From NCBI GenBank assembly GCA_003138515.1, contig PLGG01000012.1, positions 160,061-224,060 of the forward strand: a stretch of DNA of 64,000 nt. Reading direction: 5' to 3'. Each line of letters begins with the position of its first letter. Position 1 is the first letter of the stretch. A program made the position numbers and the translations under genes. This DNA comes from Acidobacteriaceae bacterium (GTDB taxonomy: Bacteria > Acidobacteriota > Terriglobia > Terriglobales > Acidobacteriaceae). Below are positions 30,610 through 38,091 of the stretch, piece by piece. A model generated the notes under the pieces. The model ran no database searches. It saw only the letters and a list, made by a program, of their open reading frames with translations, and was not told the origin of the DNA.

Positions 30610-31119
30610 TTAATGCGGTAAGACAAGCAGGTCCGCTGCCAGTAACTTCTCCGTCAGCCTGTCCAGAGCCAGCGGAAACCTGTAGCCAACTGTCCTGATA
30701 CCGATGCCGAGCATCAGGGCAGCTTCCTCTTGCGTGTAATCCTGAAGCACTACCTTGCCCAAAAGCTCCCGATCGAGGATGCTGAGCTGGCTCAGGCAAT
30801 TCTCGATGTCGAGGACGAAGATGACAGCGTCCTCGAAGGTTCGAATGGGACGGCTGGAGGCCCAACCCCGCCCGACAGGATCGCCCAGGATCGAAGGCGC
30901 CCTACCCACCTGCGTGGAAGCGTACAGATAGCGCCGCAATAAGCTCTCGGTGTGCTTCCGGTAGAAGGCCAGGTTGGCCGGAGGCTTGTAGTCGTGCTTT
31001 CCAAGGCTTAAGTCAGGCCGCGCCGCGGATTGTTGTTTCGATCTCCTTTGTTCGATTTGCCAGGCTGCCTCAGCGGTGCTGGCGTCCCATTCCATTGGCA
31101 ACTGAAAGGCTGCGCTCAT
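30610..31119 (-). CDS. Sigma-70 region-4-like DNA-binding protein
   Basis: The 169-residue protein ends with an HTH resembling region 4 of sigma factors: LSILDRELLGKVVLQDYTQE, then EAALMLGIGIRTVGYRFPLA and LDRLTEKLLAADLLVL. The N-terminal two-thirds is Arg/Ser-rich (IEQRRSKQQSAARPDLSLGK) and contains no region 2 core-binding helices, so it is not a complete sigma factor. Such short proteins occur as autonomous HTH regulators in mobile or plasmid-like regions. Its start ATG overlaps by four bases the stop of the zinc-ribbon gene, so the two are translationally coupled. Targets are unknown. Confidence 0.7.
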   Translation of the reverse strand: MSAAFQLPMEWDASTAEAAWQIEQRRSKQQSAARPDLSLGKHDYKPPANLAFYRKHTESLLRRYLYASTQVGRAPSILGDPVGRGWASSRPIRTFEDAVIFVLDIENCLSQLSILDRELLGKVVLQDYTQEEAALMLGIGIRTVGYRFPLALDRLTEKLLAADLLVLPH

Positions 31120-31325
31120 TGCGCACCTCCGGCTGCCTCAGCCACCGCCCAAACCCTGGCAAGTTGCTTACGGCTCGGACGTCCGCGCCGCCTGCGACTT
31201 TCCGGCGATGGAAAATCTCTCAGTTTAGATTCGCATTCCTTGCAGTACACACTCCCTTGAGTTTGGGCCCGGTACCAGAGGCAACCACACCCTTCGCAAA
31301 CCTTCAATTGCACGCGCACTTCCAT
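31116..31325 (-). CDS. Small zinc-ribbon protein
   Basis: The ATG at 31325 follows GGAGA at eight bases; six codons upstream another ATG has a weaker context. The 69-residue protein has a four-cysteine ribbon: VCEGCGCLWYRAQ and VYCKECE. A basic tail (ESRRRRGRPSRKQLARV) follows, which could contact nucleic acid. It is coupled by a 4-base overlap to the sigma-like gene. The pair probably acts together, for example as a DNA- or RNA-binding adaptor with its HTH partner; this is inference. Confidence 0.7.
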   Translation of the reverse strand: MEVRVQLKVCEGCGCLWYRAQTQGSVYCKECESKLRDFPSPESRRRRGRPSRKQLARVWAVAEAAGGAQ

Positions 31326-32011
31326 GACTGATTCTCCGCACATGTTTCTTCTCCCGACGGAATTTGGTGATGCATGTTGTTCCCCGGGGTGAAGAGAACC
31401 AGGCTGGACAACTCAGGTTTCTCATGTCCTGATGGGGGATTGCCGCCCGAGCTCTCTTGGTTTCTGTCATGACCATCGGCGCGCAGATCCTGGAATATTC
31501 TCGACTGACTTGTCTGGGGCGCCCCAACGAGGCGCTCGAGTGTGGGAACGGAGTTGCCGGATCGATCGAAATTCCTCCGGCAATGATCAATCGCCGCCGC
31601 AAGAGGCAGAAGTCCGCCTCCGCCTAAACGATTGGCGATAAAGCGTTTCCAAAAAGATTCCCACAAGTCAAAGTGTGATTCAGTAAACCCATTGTGGGGA
31701 TATGCTGCTCTTACGTCAACGACCCACTACGACTTTCCGGTCATTGCCTTTTAAATCGCCGCCAAGACGCTCAAAATGAAGGCAAATAAGCCCTAATAGT
31801 GGCAATAATATACTTGGCAAAACGGCAGGAATCAAGCACAATCGAAATGCCGTGACAGGGTGTAGCATGGGGCAAATAGAAAAGCCCGCTGGCAGGCGGG
31901 CTTTGGTCTTGCGGTTTGGCTCACTTCCAAATCATGCCATGGAGGTGTGCTTTGTCGCAAGTGCTATTTTCGCCTGTCCTATCTGCCTCCATGCAAGAGG
32001 AGGAATTGCGA
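31326..32011. other. Intergenic stretch without a convincing gene
   Basis: No frame here has both a ribosome site and recognisable content. A 120-codon reverse frame starting with TTG at 31666 was considered and not accepted. The stretch 31670-31860 is comparatively AT-rich, unlike its surroundings, and may hold a promoter for the gene at 32012. A hairpin sits at 31881-31904. Confidence 0.55.
31881..31904 (-). terminator. Hairpin with T-rich tail on the reverse strand
   Basis: AAAGCCCGC at 31881-31889 pairs perfectly with GCGGGCTTT at 31896-31904. On the reverse strand it continues with TTCTATTTG, so it could terminate transcription coming from the right. No gene on the reverse strand reads into it, so it may instead be a boundary left by a mobile element. 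Confidence 0.5.
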
Positions 32012-32668
32012 ATGACATTTCAGGTGGGATTGGTGGGCAGGGATTGTTTGCTTCTTGGGAGCGATCGGAAGCAAAGAGTGACCCCCACTATCTTCCGGGT
32101 GGAAGAGCAATACAGCGAATTCATTGGGCAACAGAAAATGAAGGTGAATTCTGAGCGAACCATCGCAGTGGCTTGCTCTGGAAGTGATGTCGTATGGGAA
32201 TCCGCGGAGAAGGTGCTGAGCGCCGAGGGAGCCACCTCGACTTCCGCTGAGTGGCTAGAAAAAATGATCAAAATTGGCGAATCTCGCCCCGCCACCTCAT
32301 GGAGAGACAAGATCCTGGTCCTGCGTTCTGGGCATGCCGGGGAATTTATCAGAATCGACATGGGAGAACGCACGCTAGAAATAAAGGACAAGATCACGAG
32401 CGGTTTACCACTTGCAGCTACATACTTTCTGAAGCGGTACTATCGCCAATCTCTGAGATTTGAGGCCTTGCGAAAACTGGCACTCCTCGTGCTGGACTGC
32501 GGCGCGCAAGAATCTCCAGAAAACGTCGGCTACGGATATGATCTTTTAGCTATTCGCAATGGAACGATCCAGCCCGTGGAGACTGTCCAAGAGGATAGCC
32601 ACGAGATTATAGAAATTCGTTCTCGCATGGAATCAGCGATCAAAGATATTCTCTTACGGGAGCACTGA
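32012..32668 (+). CDS. Orphan proteasome-like (N-terminal-threonine) hydrolase
   Basis: The ATG at 32012 follows AGAGGAGG at eight bases, so the frame upstream of it is not translated. The 218-residue protein begins MTFQVGLVGRDCLLLGSDRK. After removal of Met the new N-terminus is Thr1, and Asp17 of the family's DRK/DSR motif is in place. A lysine-rich segment, QQKMKVN, probably supplies the Lys33 equivalent, which would be shifted by an eight-residue insertion. Then RTIAVACSGSDVVW matches the strand containing the conserved Gly-rich turn of proteasome beta subunits. The rest is helical, with YFLKRYYRQSLRFEALRKLA. Proteasome-type peptidases work as rings; no partner alpha subunit, ATPase or Pup-like tag gene is nearby. 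It lies in an accessory patch and may be a peptidase of a mobile system. The fold assignment is probable, not certain. Confidence 0.65.
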   Translation: MTFQVGLVGRDCLLLGSDRKQRVTPTIFRVEEQYSEFIGQQKMKVNSERTIAVACSGSDVVWESAEKVLSAEGATSTSAEWLEKMIKIGESRPATSWRDKILVLRSGHAGEFIRIDMGERTLEIKDKITSGLPLAATYFLKRYYRQSLRFEALRKLALLVLDCGAQESPENVGYGYDLLAIRNGTIQPVETVQEDSHEIIEIRSRMESAIKDILLREH

Positions 32669-32709
32669 TAAACCTCGCAAAATGGCGAGCGTGCGAGACA
32701 ATTGAGGGC

Positions 32710-32913
32710 ATGAGAAAACTTGCGTTCGCGATTGTGGTTTGTTGCTTGACTGGATGCGGTTGCAACTGCCAGCGCTTTGTACCTATGCCACGCGCTGGCG
32801 ATGAAGGTCCGTTCGTGCTCGACACGAAAACCGGCCAGTTCTGCGACGGGAGCCCGAGGCAGAATAGTGTCTTCCCTCTGTGTCACGATCTTTATACCGG
32901 CAAGATCAACTAG
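32710..32913 (+). CDS. Small putative lipoprotein, 67 residues
   Basis: The ATG at 32710 begins MRKLAFAIVVCCLTGCGCNC, a signal peptide with a lipobox ending LTGC. The mature part is short and has several cysteines and a C-terminal stretch reading FPLCHDLYTGKIN. It is about 40 bases after the proteasome-like gene on the same strand. No function is recognised. An outer-membrane or periplasmic lipid anchor is likely. Confidence 0.6.
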   Translation: MRKLAFAIVVCCLTGCGCNCQRFVPMPRAGDEGPFVLDTKTGQFCDGSPRQNSVFPLCHDLYTGKIN

Positions 32914-32915
32914 GA

Positions 32916-33662
32916 TCAATTCGCTTTGCCGCCCTTGAGAGCCAGCAGCGTCTTGCGGGCAATATAGGCCGATTCCCCGAGTTGGTTGTTGCTTACCAAT
33001 TGCAGCAGCGCCCAGCGCAATTTTGCATCGGTCCTGGCGTTCACGGAAAGAATTCTCTTCATCGATTCGTAGGCAATGAGATCGGCGGCCTGAAGCCCTG
33101 CGGCGTTGCTGGACATGAAAGAGAGCGAACTAAATAGCGTCCTATCTTTGAACTTTTTGTCCGCGATCATCTGATCGTAAGCCTGAGTGGCGTGTGCGTT
33201 CCAATTCCCCGACTCAAATACCATTGCCAGCTTATCGCGAACAAATTTCTCCCGCACCACATGCCCAAGACTGATCATCACTTGCTTAACGCACAAACCA
33301 AACGCGGATTCGAGCATCGTGTCGGCCCTGTCTGGAAAAGCGTTAACCATATCTTTCAGGTTGACCGCTGCGGCCAGAAACACGGATGGGCGATTTTTTA
33401 GAATCGCAACGAGATCTGCAGTCAGTGCCTCGCTCATTGGCTTATCCCAGTTCTTGAATTCTTCCTTGAAGCCGTTCACGTTAGTTGCGTGAAAGCGCGA
33501 AATCTGCTGATCCGCCCGGTGCCTTTGATTCGTTGCCTTTATGCACGCATCCCAATCGCCCTCCAGTTGCTTCCATTGGCTTTCTTCCATGAGCCAGCCA
33601 CCGACAAGCATTAGCGTTTTTCCGTTGTCGTAACTTTCATCGAACTTGAATATGAGCGCCAT
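32916..33662 (-). CDS. DUF3800-like protein
   Basis: The ATG at 33662 (MALIFKFDESYDNGKTLMLV) opens a 248-residue protein. FDES at the N-terminus, followed by a Val-Gly-Gly stretch, is the start of DUF3800 proteins, a family with an RNase-H-like fold often found in defence or mobile regions. The frame extends 68 codons upstream but without conserved features. Later segments (MLESAFGLCVKQVMISLGHV, SSNAAGLQAADLIAYESMKR) also match this family, including the GLQAADLIAY motif that carries a conserved Asp. The enzymatic role is undefined in the family. Its start faces the small gene at 33767, about 105 bases away, with a hairpin (ACCCTCA/TGAGGGT) between them. Confidence 0.7.
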   Translation of the reverse strand: MALIFKFDESYDNGKTLMLVGGWLMEESQWKQLEGDWDACIKATNQRHRADQQISRFHATNVNGFKEEFKNWDKPMSEALTADLVAILKNRPSVFLAAAVNLKDMVNAFPDRADTMLESAFGLCVKQVMISLGHVVREKFVRDKLAMVFESGNWNAHATQAYDQMIADKKFKDRTLFSSLSFMSSNAAGLQAADLIAYESMKRILSVNARTDAKLRWALLQLVSNNQLGESAYIARKTLLALKGGKAN

Positions 33663-33743
33663 TAGGCGGTGTCCTTTGGGGCCGGAGTGAATGATGCGAA
33701 TGAGATCGCTAATTTCGAATTGACTGCGACGGAGCACGAGTAT

Positions 33744-33761
33744 ACCCTCATTTCTGAGGGT
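33744..33761. promoter_or_regulatory. Hairpin between divergent accessory genes
   Basis: ACCCTCA at 33744-33750 and TGAGGGT at 33755-33761 are perfect inverted repeats, with a four-base loop. They lie five bases before the GTG start at 33767 and upstream of the DUF3800-like gene. The hairpin may be an operator or translational control site. Confidence 0.4.
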
Positions 33762-33766
33762 GAACT

Positions 33767-33964
33767 GTGGCGAACGGCCCAACGACTTCCGCCAAGAATG
33801 TAGTGGGCACCGCCGCCGCTCTCGATTCTTTTGTGCGCCGGATTCTCGCTGTACCTCACAGCGCAATCAAGGCGAAGCTGGATCAGGAAAAAGCGGCGAA
33901 GCAAACGCCCATCAAGCGTTCCGCTTCCCGCGCTTCTGTCTCCTCATCCAACCGGGATACCTAG
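33767..33964 (+). CDS. Small conserved-looking protein, 65 residues
   Basis: The GTG at 33767 opens MANGPTTSAKNVVGTAAALD and continues SFVRRILAVPHSAIKAKLDQ. The pattern of an aromatic residue, then LAVPHSxIKAKLDxEK, resembles small helical proteins that occur beside DUF3800-type genes and in mobile regions. The end is a basic Ser/Arg-rich tail. It is divergent from the DUF3800-like gene and overlaps by a few bases the reconstructed end of the transposase on the other strand. No function is known. The frame is short, so the call is moderate. Confidence 0.5.
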   Translation: MANGPTTSAKNVVGTAAALDSFVRRILAVPHSAIKAKLDQEKAAKQTPIKRSASRASVSSSNRDT

Positions 33965-34946
33965 AAAGGCTCCGCACTCGTTTCTCCCACCTTGCCGGTC
34001 AGTTCTGCATAAGTTAGTCTCTTCCCTAAAATCTGCGATACTGCCAGCGAAAATCTATCCGCGTCGTCCAGCGAATTGTCTCTGGTGGTGCGGTTATTGT
34101 AGCGAAAAACCTGCTCAGTCACGTAACGGCAAGGTGGAATGGCTCAACTGCAACGTAAGTGCCCTTGAGCCCCCGCTTTAGCAGCGACCAGAAATTCTCG
34201 ATGCCCTGAGTGTGGACCTGGCCGCGAACGTACTTTTCCAAGTGGTTCACGGTCTCATGCACAAAGTCCCGGTGAGCGAGATTCCAATAGCCCTGCCACT
34301 GATCGGTGTAGACCTTCGACTTCTTCTCCACGTTCGCCAGAATCTCGTTTTGCAGGGTCTCGCGGTTCACATCGGGAATCACTTTGGCGCGAACCTGCCG
34401 AGTTTCGCGGTCCCGTATGCCCACGACGATTGCCTTGGTGGACGATCCGCCGACCGGCCTCCCCTTGTATTTGCTGCGCACCTTTGCGCGGTGCATGTTG
34501 CCAATCTTGCCGCCGACGAAAGTCTCATCCACTTCCACGGGGGCGCTACCAGGTCCGCCGAACTTTACGAGCGCGGTAGCTTTCATCCCGAGGCGAATCC
34601 TGTGCAGCATGAACCACGCGGTTTTCTGAGTCACGCCGATGGCACGGTGCAGCTCATAGCTGCTGATCCCGTTCTTGCAGTTGGCAAGGAGCCAGAATGC
34701 CGGTAGCCACTTCTCAAGGCGGATCGGCGAGTCTTCCATCACGGTCCCGGTCTTCAAAGTGAACTGGGGCGCATCATGCTTGGCGCGGCAATGCCAGCGG
34801 TCGTACTTCGCAAGGAACAGCACGTCCTTGGAGCCACAGCGAGGGCACACAACGCCGTCGGGCCAGCGGTTAGCAACAAGATACTCCCGGCAACGATCAG
34901 CGTCAGAGAAGTAAAGTATCGCGTCTTGAAGGGTTTTGAGCTTCAT
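33961..34946 (-). pseudogene. IS1595-type transposase, interrupted by a -1 frameshift
   Basis: The intact part (34119-34946) starts at ATG 34946 and has the family's zinc-finger-like N-terminus (VCPRCGSKDVLFLAKYDRWH) and the catalytic set EVDETFVGG, VYTDQWQGY and TQGIENFWSLLKRG. The frame stops after FHLAVT. Reading with a -1 shift at about 34131 restores the expected end: RYVTEQVFRYNNR, then DDADRFSLAVSQILGKRLTY and a stop at 33961-33963. So one base appears lost, or a programmed -1 shift is used. No terminal inverted repeats could be identified by eye, so the element's limits are unknown. It lies among accessory genes and marks this patch as mobile. Confidence 0.85.
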
Positions 34947-35060
34947 GGTTCAAGAATGCGCCTCTTTCTCTATTTTGTCAAGTATGTTAATGCCCTAATA
35001 GTTTTGCGAGAGGAAATGAGACAAGATTTCGTCTCATTGCCGGCGGCAAATTTTCCACAG

Positions 35061-35765
35061 ATGAATTTCACGCAGATGCACGAGCACCTCCGCCTGGAAC
35101 TGCTGCGCAGAATACAGCGGGGGACACTCAGCGTCTCACTGCTGGGCCGACAGACCGGATTTGGACAGGCCCATCTGTCCAACTTTCTGCATAGCCGGAG
35201 ACAACTCTCGTTGGAGGCCATGGACCGGATCCTGGCGGCGCAGCATTTGACCGTCGCTGACCTGCTGCCTTCTGTGCAAAGGCCGGAACGGTTATCCGGG
35301 AGCGATGGGGTCTGCGCGGTCCCGGTCGTCTCGCACGCAGTGGCGCTGTTCGAGCCGGTGATCCGGCCAACCGTCATTCAATCGCTGCTGCACCTGCCGG
35401 CGGCGGCGCTCGAATCGGTTCACTCGCGGGCGTCGGGAGCCAGGCGGGCATGGGAGCGGTTTGTCGCCGTTCGCGTGGCGGCTGCCGATGCCCCACCGAT
35501 GGAGCCGCTGCTGCTGCCGGAGGCAATCGCGCTCATCGATCGGCACTACAATTCGCTGCTGCCATACCGCCCCGATCGCGCGAATCTTTACGCGGTTCGG
35601 CAGGGATCGCACCTGACATTCCGATATGTGGATTTCATTGCCAGCCGTCTGGTGTTACGCCCACACAACCTTGCATTCCCTGTGTCGGTGATTGAAGTAG
35701 ACCCGGGAGAGTCGCCCAGCGAGTTGCTGGCCGGGCGGGTTGCGTTGATCTTGAACGAGCTGTGA
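35061..35765 (+). CDS. Helix-turn-helix regulator, 234 residues
   Basis: The start at ATG 35061 (MNFTQMHEHLRLELLRRIQR) is chosen because the HTH begins there; the frame runs 95 codons further upstream, across the transposase start, which is implausible. Residues about 8-70 are an XRE-like HTH: GRQTGFGQAHLSNFLHSRRQ, then LSLEAMDRILAAQHLTVADL. The C-terminal part (80-234) includes RYVDFIASRLVLRPHN and VEVDP-like ends, reminiscent of the ligand- or protease-like domains of phage-type repressors; I cannot assign it. Its role is probably local control in the accessory region. It faces the MurU-like gene tail-to-tail. Confidence 0.7.
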   Translation: MNFTQMHEHLRLELLRRIQRGTLSVSLLGRQTGFGQAHLSNFLHSRRQLSLEAMDRILAAQHLTVADLLPSVQRPERLSGSDGVCAVPVVSHAVALFEPVIRPTVIQSLLHLPAAALESVHSRASGARRAWERFVAVRVAAADAPPMEPLLLPEAIALIDRHYNSLLPYRPDRANLYAVRQGSHLTFRYVDFIASRLVLRPHNLAFPVSVIEVDPGESPSELLAGRVALILNEL

Positions 35766-35813
35766 AGAACAATGCGCGATGTAAGGCCGCAGATGAAGTG
35801 GCCGGGCGGTGCT

Positions 35814-36560
35814 TTAACTTGCGGGATATCTTCCGTTTGCCAGATCGCGTTCGGCTTCAGCGAGGTTCTCAGGCCGGCCGAGATCGCGCCAGTACGACTC
35901 ATCGGCGCAAAAGGCGCGGATCGCTTCACCCTGGGCGGCGAGATGGAGATACACGGGAATGATGGAGAAGGCGCCTTCCTCGGACATCTTGGAGAAAATG
36001 CGTGGCGAAAGGACGTGAATGCCACTGAAGGCGAGCGAATGGACCGGCTGCGCGGGGACGACCCACTCGGTTTCTGCATCGATGCGACGGCCGCAGAGCC
36101 GGCCATGCTCGTCGAAGAGAAGGTAACGCGAGGAGTCTCGCTGCTGAACGGCCAGGGTGGCGAGTGCGTTGTGTTCGACGTGAAAGCGGACCATGCGCGC
36201 AAGATCGACGGTGCTAAGGACATCGACGTTGTGGACGATGAAGGGCTGTTGCGCGCTTTCGCCGGCCTCCAGGAAAAACCAAGCGGTTTTTTTGAGGCCG
36301 CCGCCAGTGTCGAGCAAAACCTCCTCGCGCGAGATTTCAATGCGCATGCCGAAGTTGCGATTGGCCTGGAGGTATTCGACGATTTTGTCTGCGAAGTGAT
36401 GGACATTGAGAATGACCTCGCTGACGCCAAAGGCACGCAGGCGGCCGAGGGTGAGCTCAAGGAGGGTACGGCCGCCGACAGTGACCAGCGCTTTGGGGCT
36501 GTCGTTGGTGAGCGGACGCAGGCGCGTGCCCAGACCGGCGGCGAAAACCATGGCCTTCAT
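35814..36560 (-). CDS. Nucleotidyltransferase, MurU-like
   Basis: The 248-residue protein has the GT-A-type nucleotidyltransferase N-terminus MVFAAGLGTRLRPLTNDSPK, with the Gly-rich loop and Arg of sugar-1-phosphate nucleotidyltransferases. Later motifs LNVHHFADKIVEYL, LLDTGGGLKKTAWFF and FIVHNVDVLSTVD are also present. MurU converts N-acetylmuramate-1-phosphate and UTP to UDP-MurNAc in cell-wall recycling. The adjacent upstream gene is AmgK-like, the kinase that makes the MurNAc-1-phosphate in the same pathway. The stop of that gene abuts this start directly (TAA then ATG), which strongly suggests coupled translation. Length is normal. Substrate is inferred from the neighbour, since the fold alone also fits mannose-1-phosphate guanylyltransferases. 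Confidence 0.85.
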   Translation of the reverse strand: MKAMVFAAGLGTRLRPLTNDSPKALVTVGGRTLLELTLGRLRAFGVSEVILNVHHFADKIVEYLQANRNFGMRIEISREEVLLDTGGGLKKTAWFFLEAGESAQQPFIVHNVDVLSTVDLARMVRFHVEHNALATLAVQQRDSSRYLLFDEHGRLCGRRIDAETEWVVPAQPVHSLAFSGIHVLSPRIFSKMSEEGAFSIIPVYLHLAAQGEAIRAFCADESYWRDLGRPENLAEAERDLANGRYPAS

Positions 36561-38003
36561 TTACTTTGCTTCCCCTAACAATCCCAAGTTTTCGAGCTCG
36601 ATGTGACGGACGACAACTTCGATGCCGTTGACGCCAAGCAGGTGTTTGGCAAGTTGTTCCGCAAGAAAAACCGATCGATGTTGGCCACCGGTACAGCCAA
36701 AGGAGACCATCAGGCTGGAGAAACCGCGCTGACGATAGTTGGCGACACTGGCGTCGATGAGCGAAATGGCGTGTGACAGGAATTGATGGACGTTCTCCTG
36801 ACGGTCGAGGTATTCGATGACGGGCGCGTCGCGGCCGGTGAGTGAGCGGAATTGTTCTTCGCGGCCGGGGTTGGGCAGGCAGCGCGCATCGAAGACGAAT
36901 CCGCCGCCGTTGCCTGATTCATCGGCAGGCATGGAGTGGTGGAAGGAGAAGCTGAAGATGCGAACGGTCAAGCCCGTGGAAGGCGCGGCGCTTTGCTGCA
37001 GTTTTTCGCTGGATGACATTCTTTCGAGCGCATCGAGCAGGGCCGGCAGGGCGATAGGCAACCTGACGTGCTCCGCGAGCCAGCGCAGGTTCTTAAGCGC
37101 GTACGGAACGCTCTCAAGGAAATGCGGCTTGCGCTCATAGAATCCGCGGAAACCGTACGCGCCCAGCGCCTGCAGGATGCGGACGTAGACGAAGGCGTAA
37201 TAGTATTCCATGAATGCGTCGCGTTTGAGGCCGACGGAGTCGGCGAGGCAATCGAGATAGTGGTCGAGGAGTTGCTGGCGCAGATCCGGCGGCAGATCAG
37301 CCTTGCCGTCGAACAGGAGCGATGCGATGTCGTATTGCAGCGCGCCCTTGCGGCCGCCCTGGTAGTCGACGAACCAGGGATGGCCGTCGCACAGCATAAT
37401 GTTGCGCGATTGGAAATCGCGATAGAGAAAGTAGTCGTGATCGGCGCCGAGCAGAAATTTGGTCAGGCGCGTGAAATCGACTTCGAACGCCTGCTCGTTG
37501 AAGGGTATGCCGGCAAGGCGGAGAAAGTAGTACTTGAAATAGTTCAGGTCCCAGGCGATGGACTGGCGGTCGAAGCTGGCACGCGGATAGCAAACTTTGT
37601 AATTCAGATCGCGTCCCGCCTCGACCTGGAAGCGCGGCAGGACGGCGACAACTTTGCGATACGCTTCAACGACCTCGGGCGCGATTTCGTGTCCGGAACG
37701 ATTGGCGCTGAGGAATTCAAAGAGAGTGGTGTTGCCCAGATCTTCTTCGAGATAGGCCCCGTGGCTCAAGTCCTCGGCATAGATCTCGGGTACAGGCAGC
37801 CCGTGACGGCGGAAATGGCGGGAAAACTCGAGAAAAGCAACATTCTCTTCGCGCACGGAATAGAGAATTCCGACGGCGGTGTGCCCCGCGCCGGCGAGGC
37901 GGACAATGACGCGCCCGGAACCGCCGAGCTGGCCCTGGAGCGGCATAACGCGCTCCGGCGGCGACTGGAAGTGCTGCTCGAAAAGGCGTCTGAGAACGTC
38001 CAT
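36561..38003 (-). CDS. AmgK-like anomeric sugar kinase fused to a RapZ C-terminal-type domain
   Basis: The 480-residue protein starts at ATG 38003. Residues about 1-330 are an aminoglycoside-phosphotransferase-fold kinase. It carries DYFLYRDFQSRNIMLCDGHP, the catalytic-loop equivalent, followed by WFVDYQGGRKGALQYDIASL, the metal-binding motif (DFQ replaced by DYQ). This matches AmgK, which phosphorylates MurNAc and GlcNAc at C1. From about residue 350 a second domain appears: TVRIFSFSFHHSMPADESGN, FVFDARCLPNPGREEQFRSL, then VSFGCTGGQHRSVFLAEQLA. This is the C-terminal domain of RapZ, which in E. coli senses glucosamine-6-phosphate and controls glmZ RNA. It lacks the RapZ N-terminal P-loop domain. 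The fusion puts an amino-sugar sensor on the recycling kinase. The MurU-like gene follows directly. Confidence 0.88.
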   Translation of the reverse strand: MDVLRRLFEQHFQSPPERVMPLQGQLGGSGRVIVRLAGAGHTAVGILYSVREENVAFLEFSRHFRRHGLPVPEIYAEDLSHGAYLEEDLGNTTLFEFLSANRSGHEIAPEVVEAYRKVVAVLPRFQVEAGRDLNYKVCYPRASFDRQSIAWDLNYFKYYFLRLAGIPFNEQAFEVDFTRLTKFLLGADHDYFLYRDFQSRNIMLCDGHPWFVDYQGGRKGALQYDIASLLFDGKADLPPDLRQQLLDHYLDCLADSVGLKRDAFMEYYYAFVYVRILQALGAYGFRGFYERKPHFLESVPYALKNLRWLAEHVRLPIALPALLDALERMSSSEKLQQSAAPSTGLTVRIFSFSFHHSMPADESGNGGGFVFDARCLPNPGREEQFRSLTGRDAPVIEYLDRQENVHQFLSHAISLIDASVANYRQRGFSSLMVSFGCTGGQHRSVFLAEQLAKHLLGVNGIEVVVRHIELENLGLLGEAK

Positions 38004-38091
38004 GAAAGGCTACTGGGGTTGGCTCATGCTGCTTCGACAACAATAGTCACGCAGGGGAAGCGGACGCAAGGCGGGCAAGACGCCGAGGCGC

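Noticed and set aside
31304-31666. Reverse-strand frame of 120 codons beginning MWESFWKRFIANRL
   Set aside because: It starts at TTG without a ribosome site, overlaps the zinc-ribbon gene start region, and has no recognisable domain.
34953-34981. Promoter-like TTGACA with a CATTCT at 17-base spacing before the transposase
   Set aside because: The -10-like box would be only about seven bases from the start codon, and the box itself is weak.
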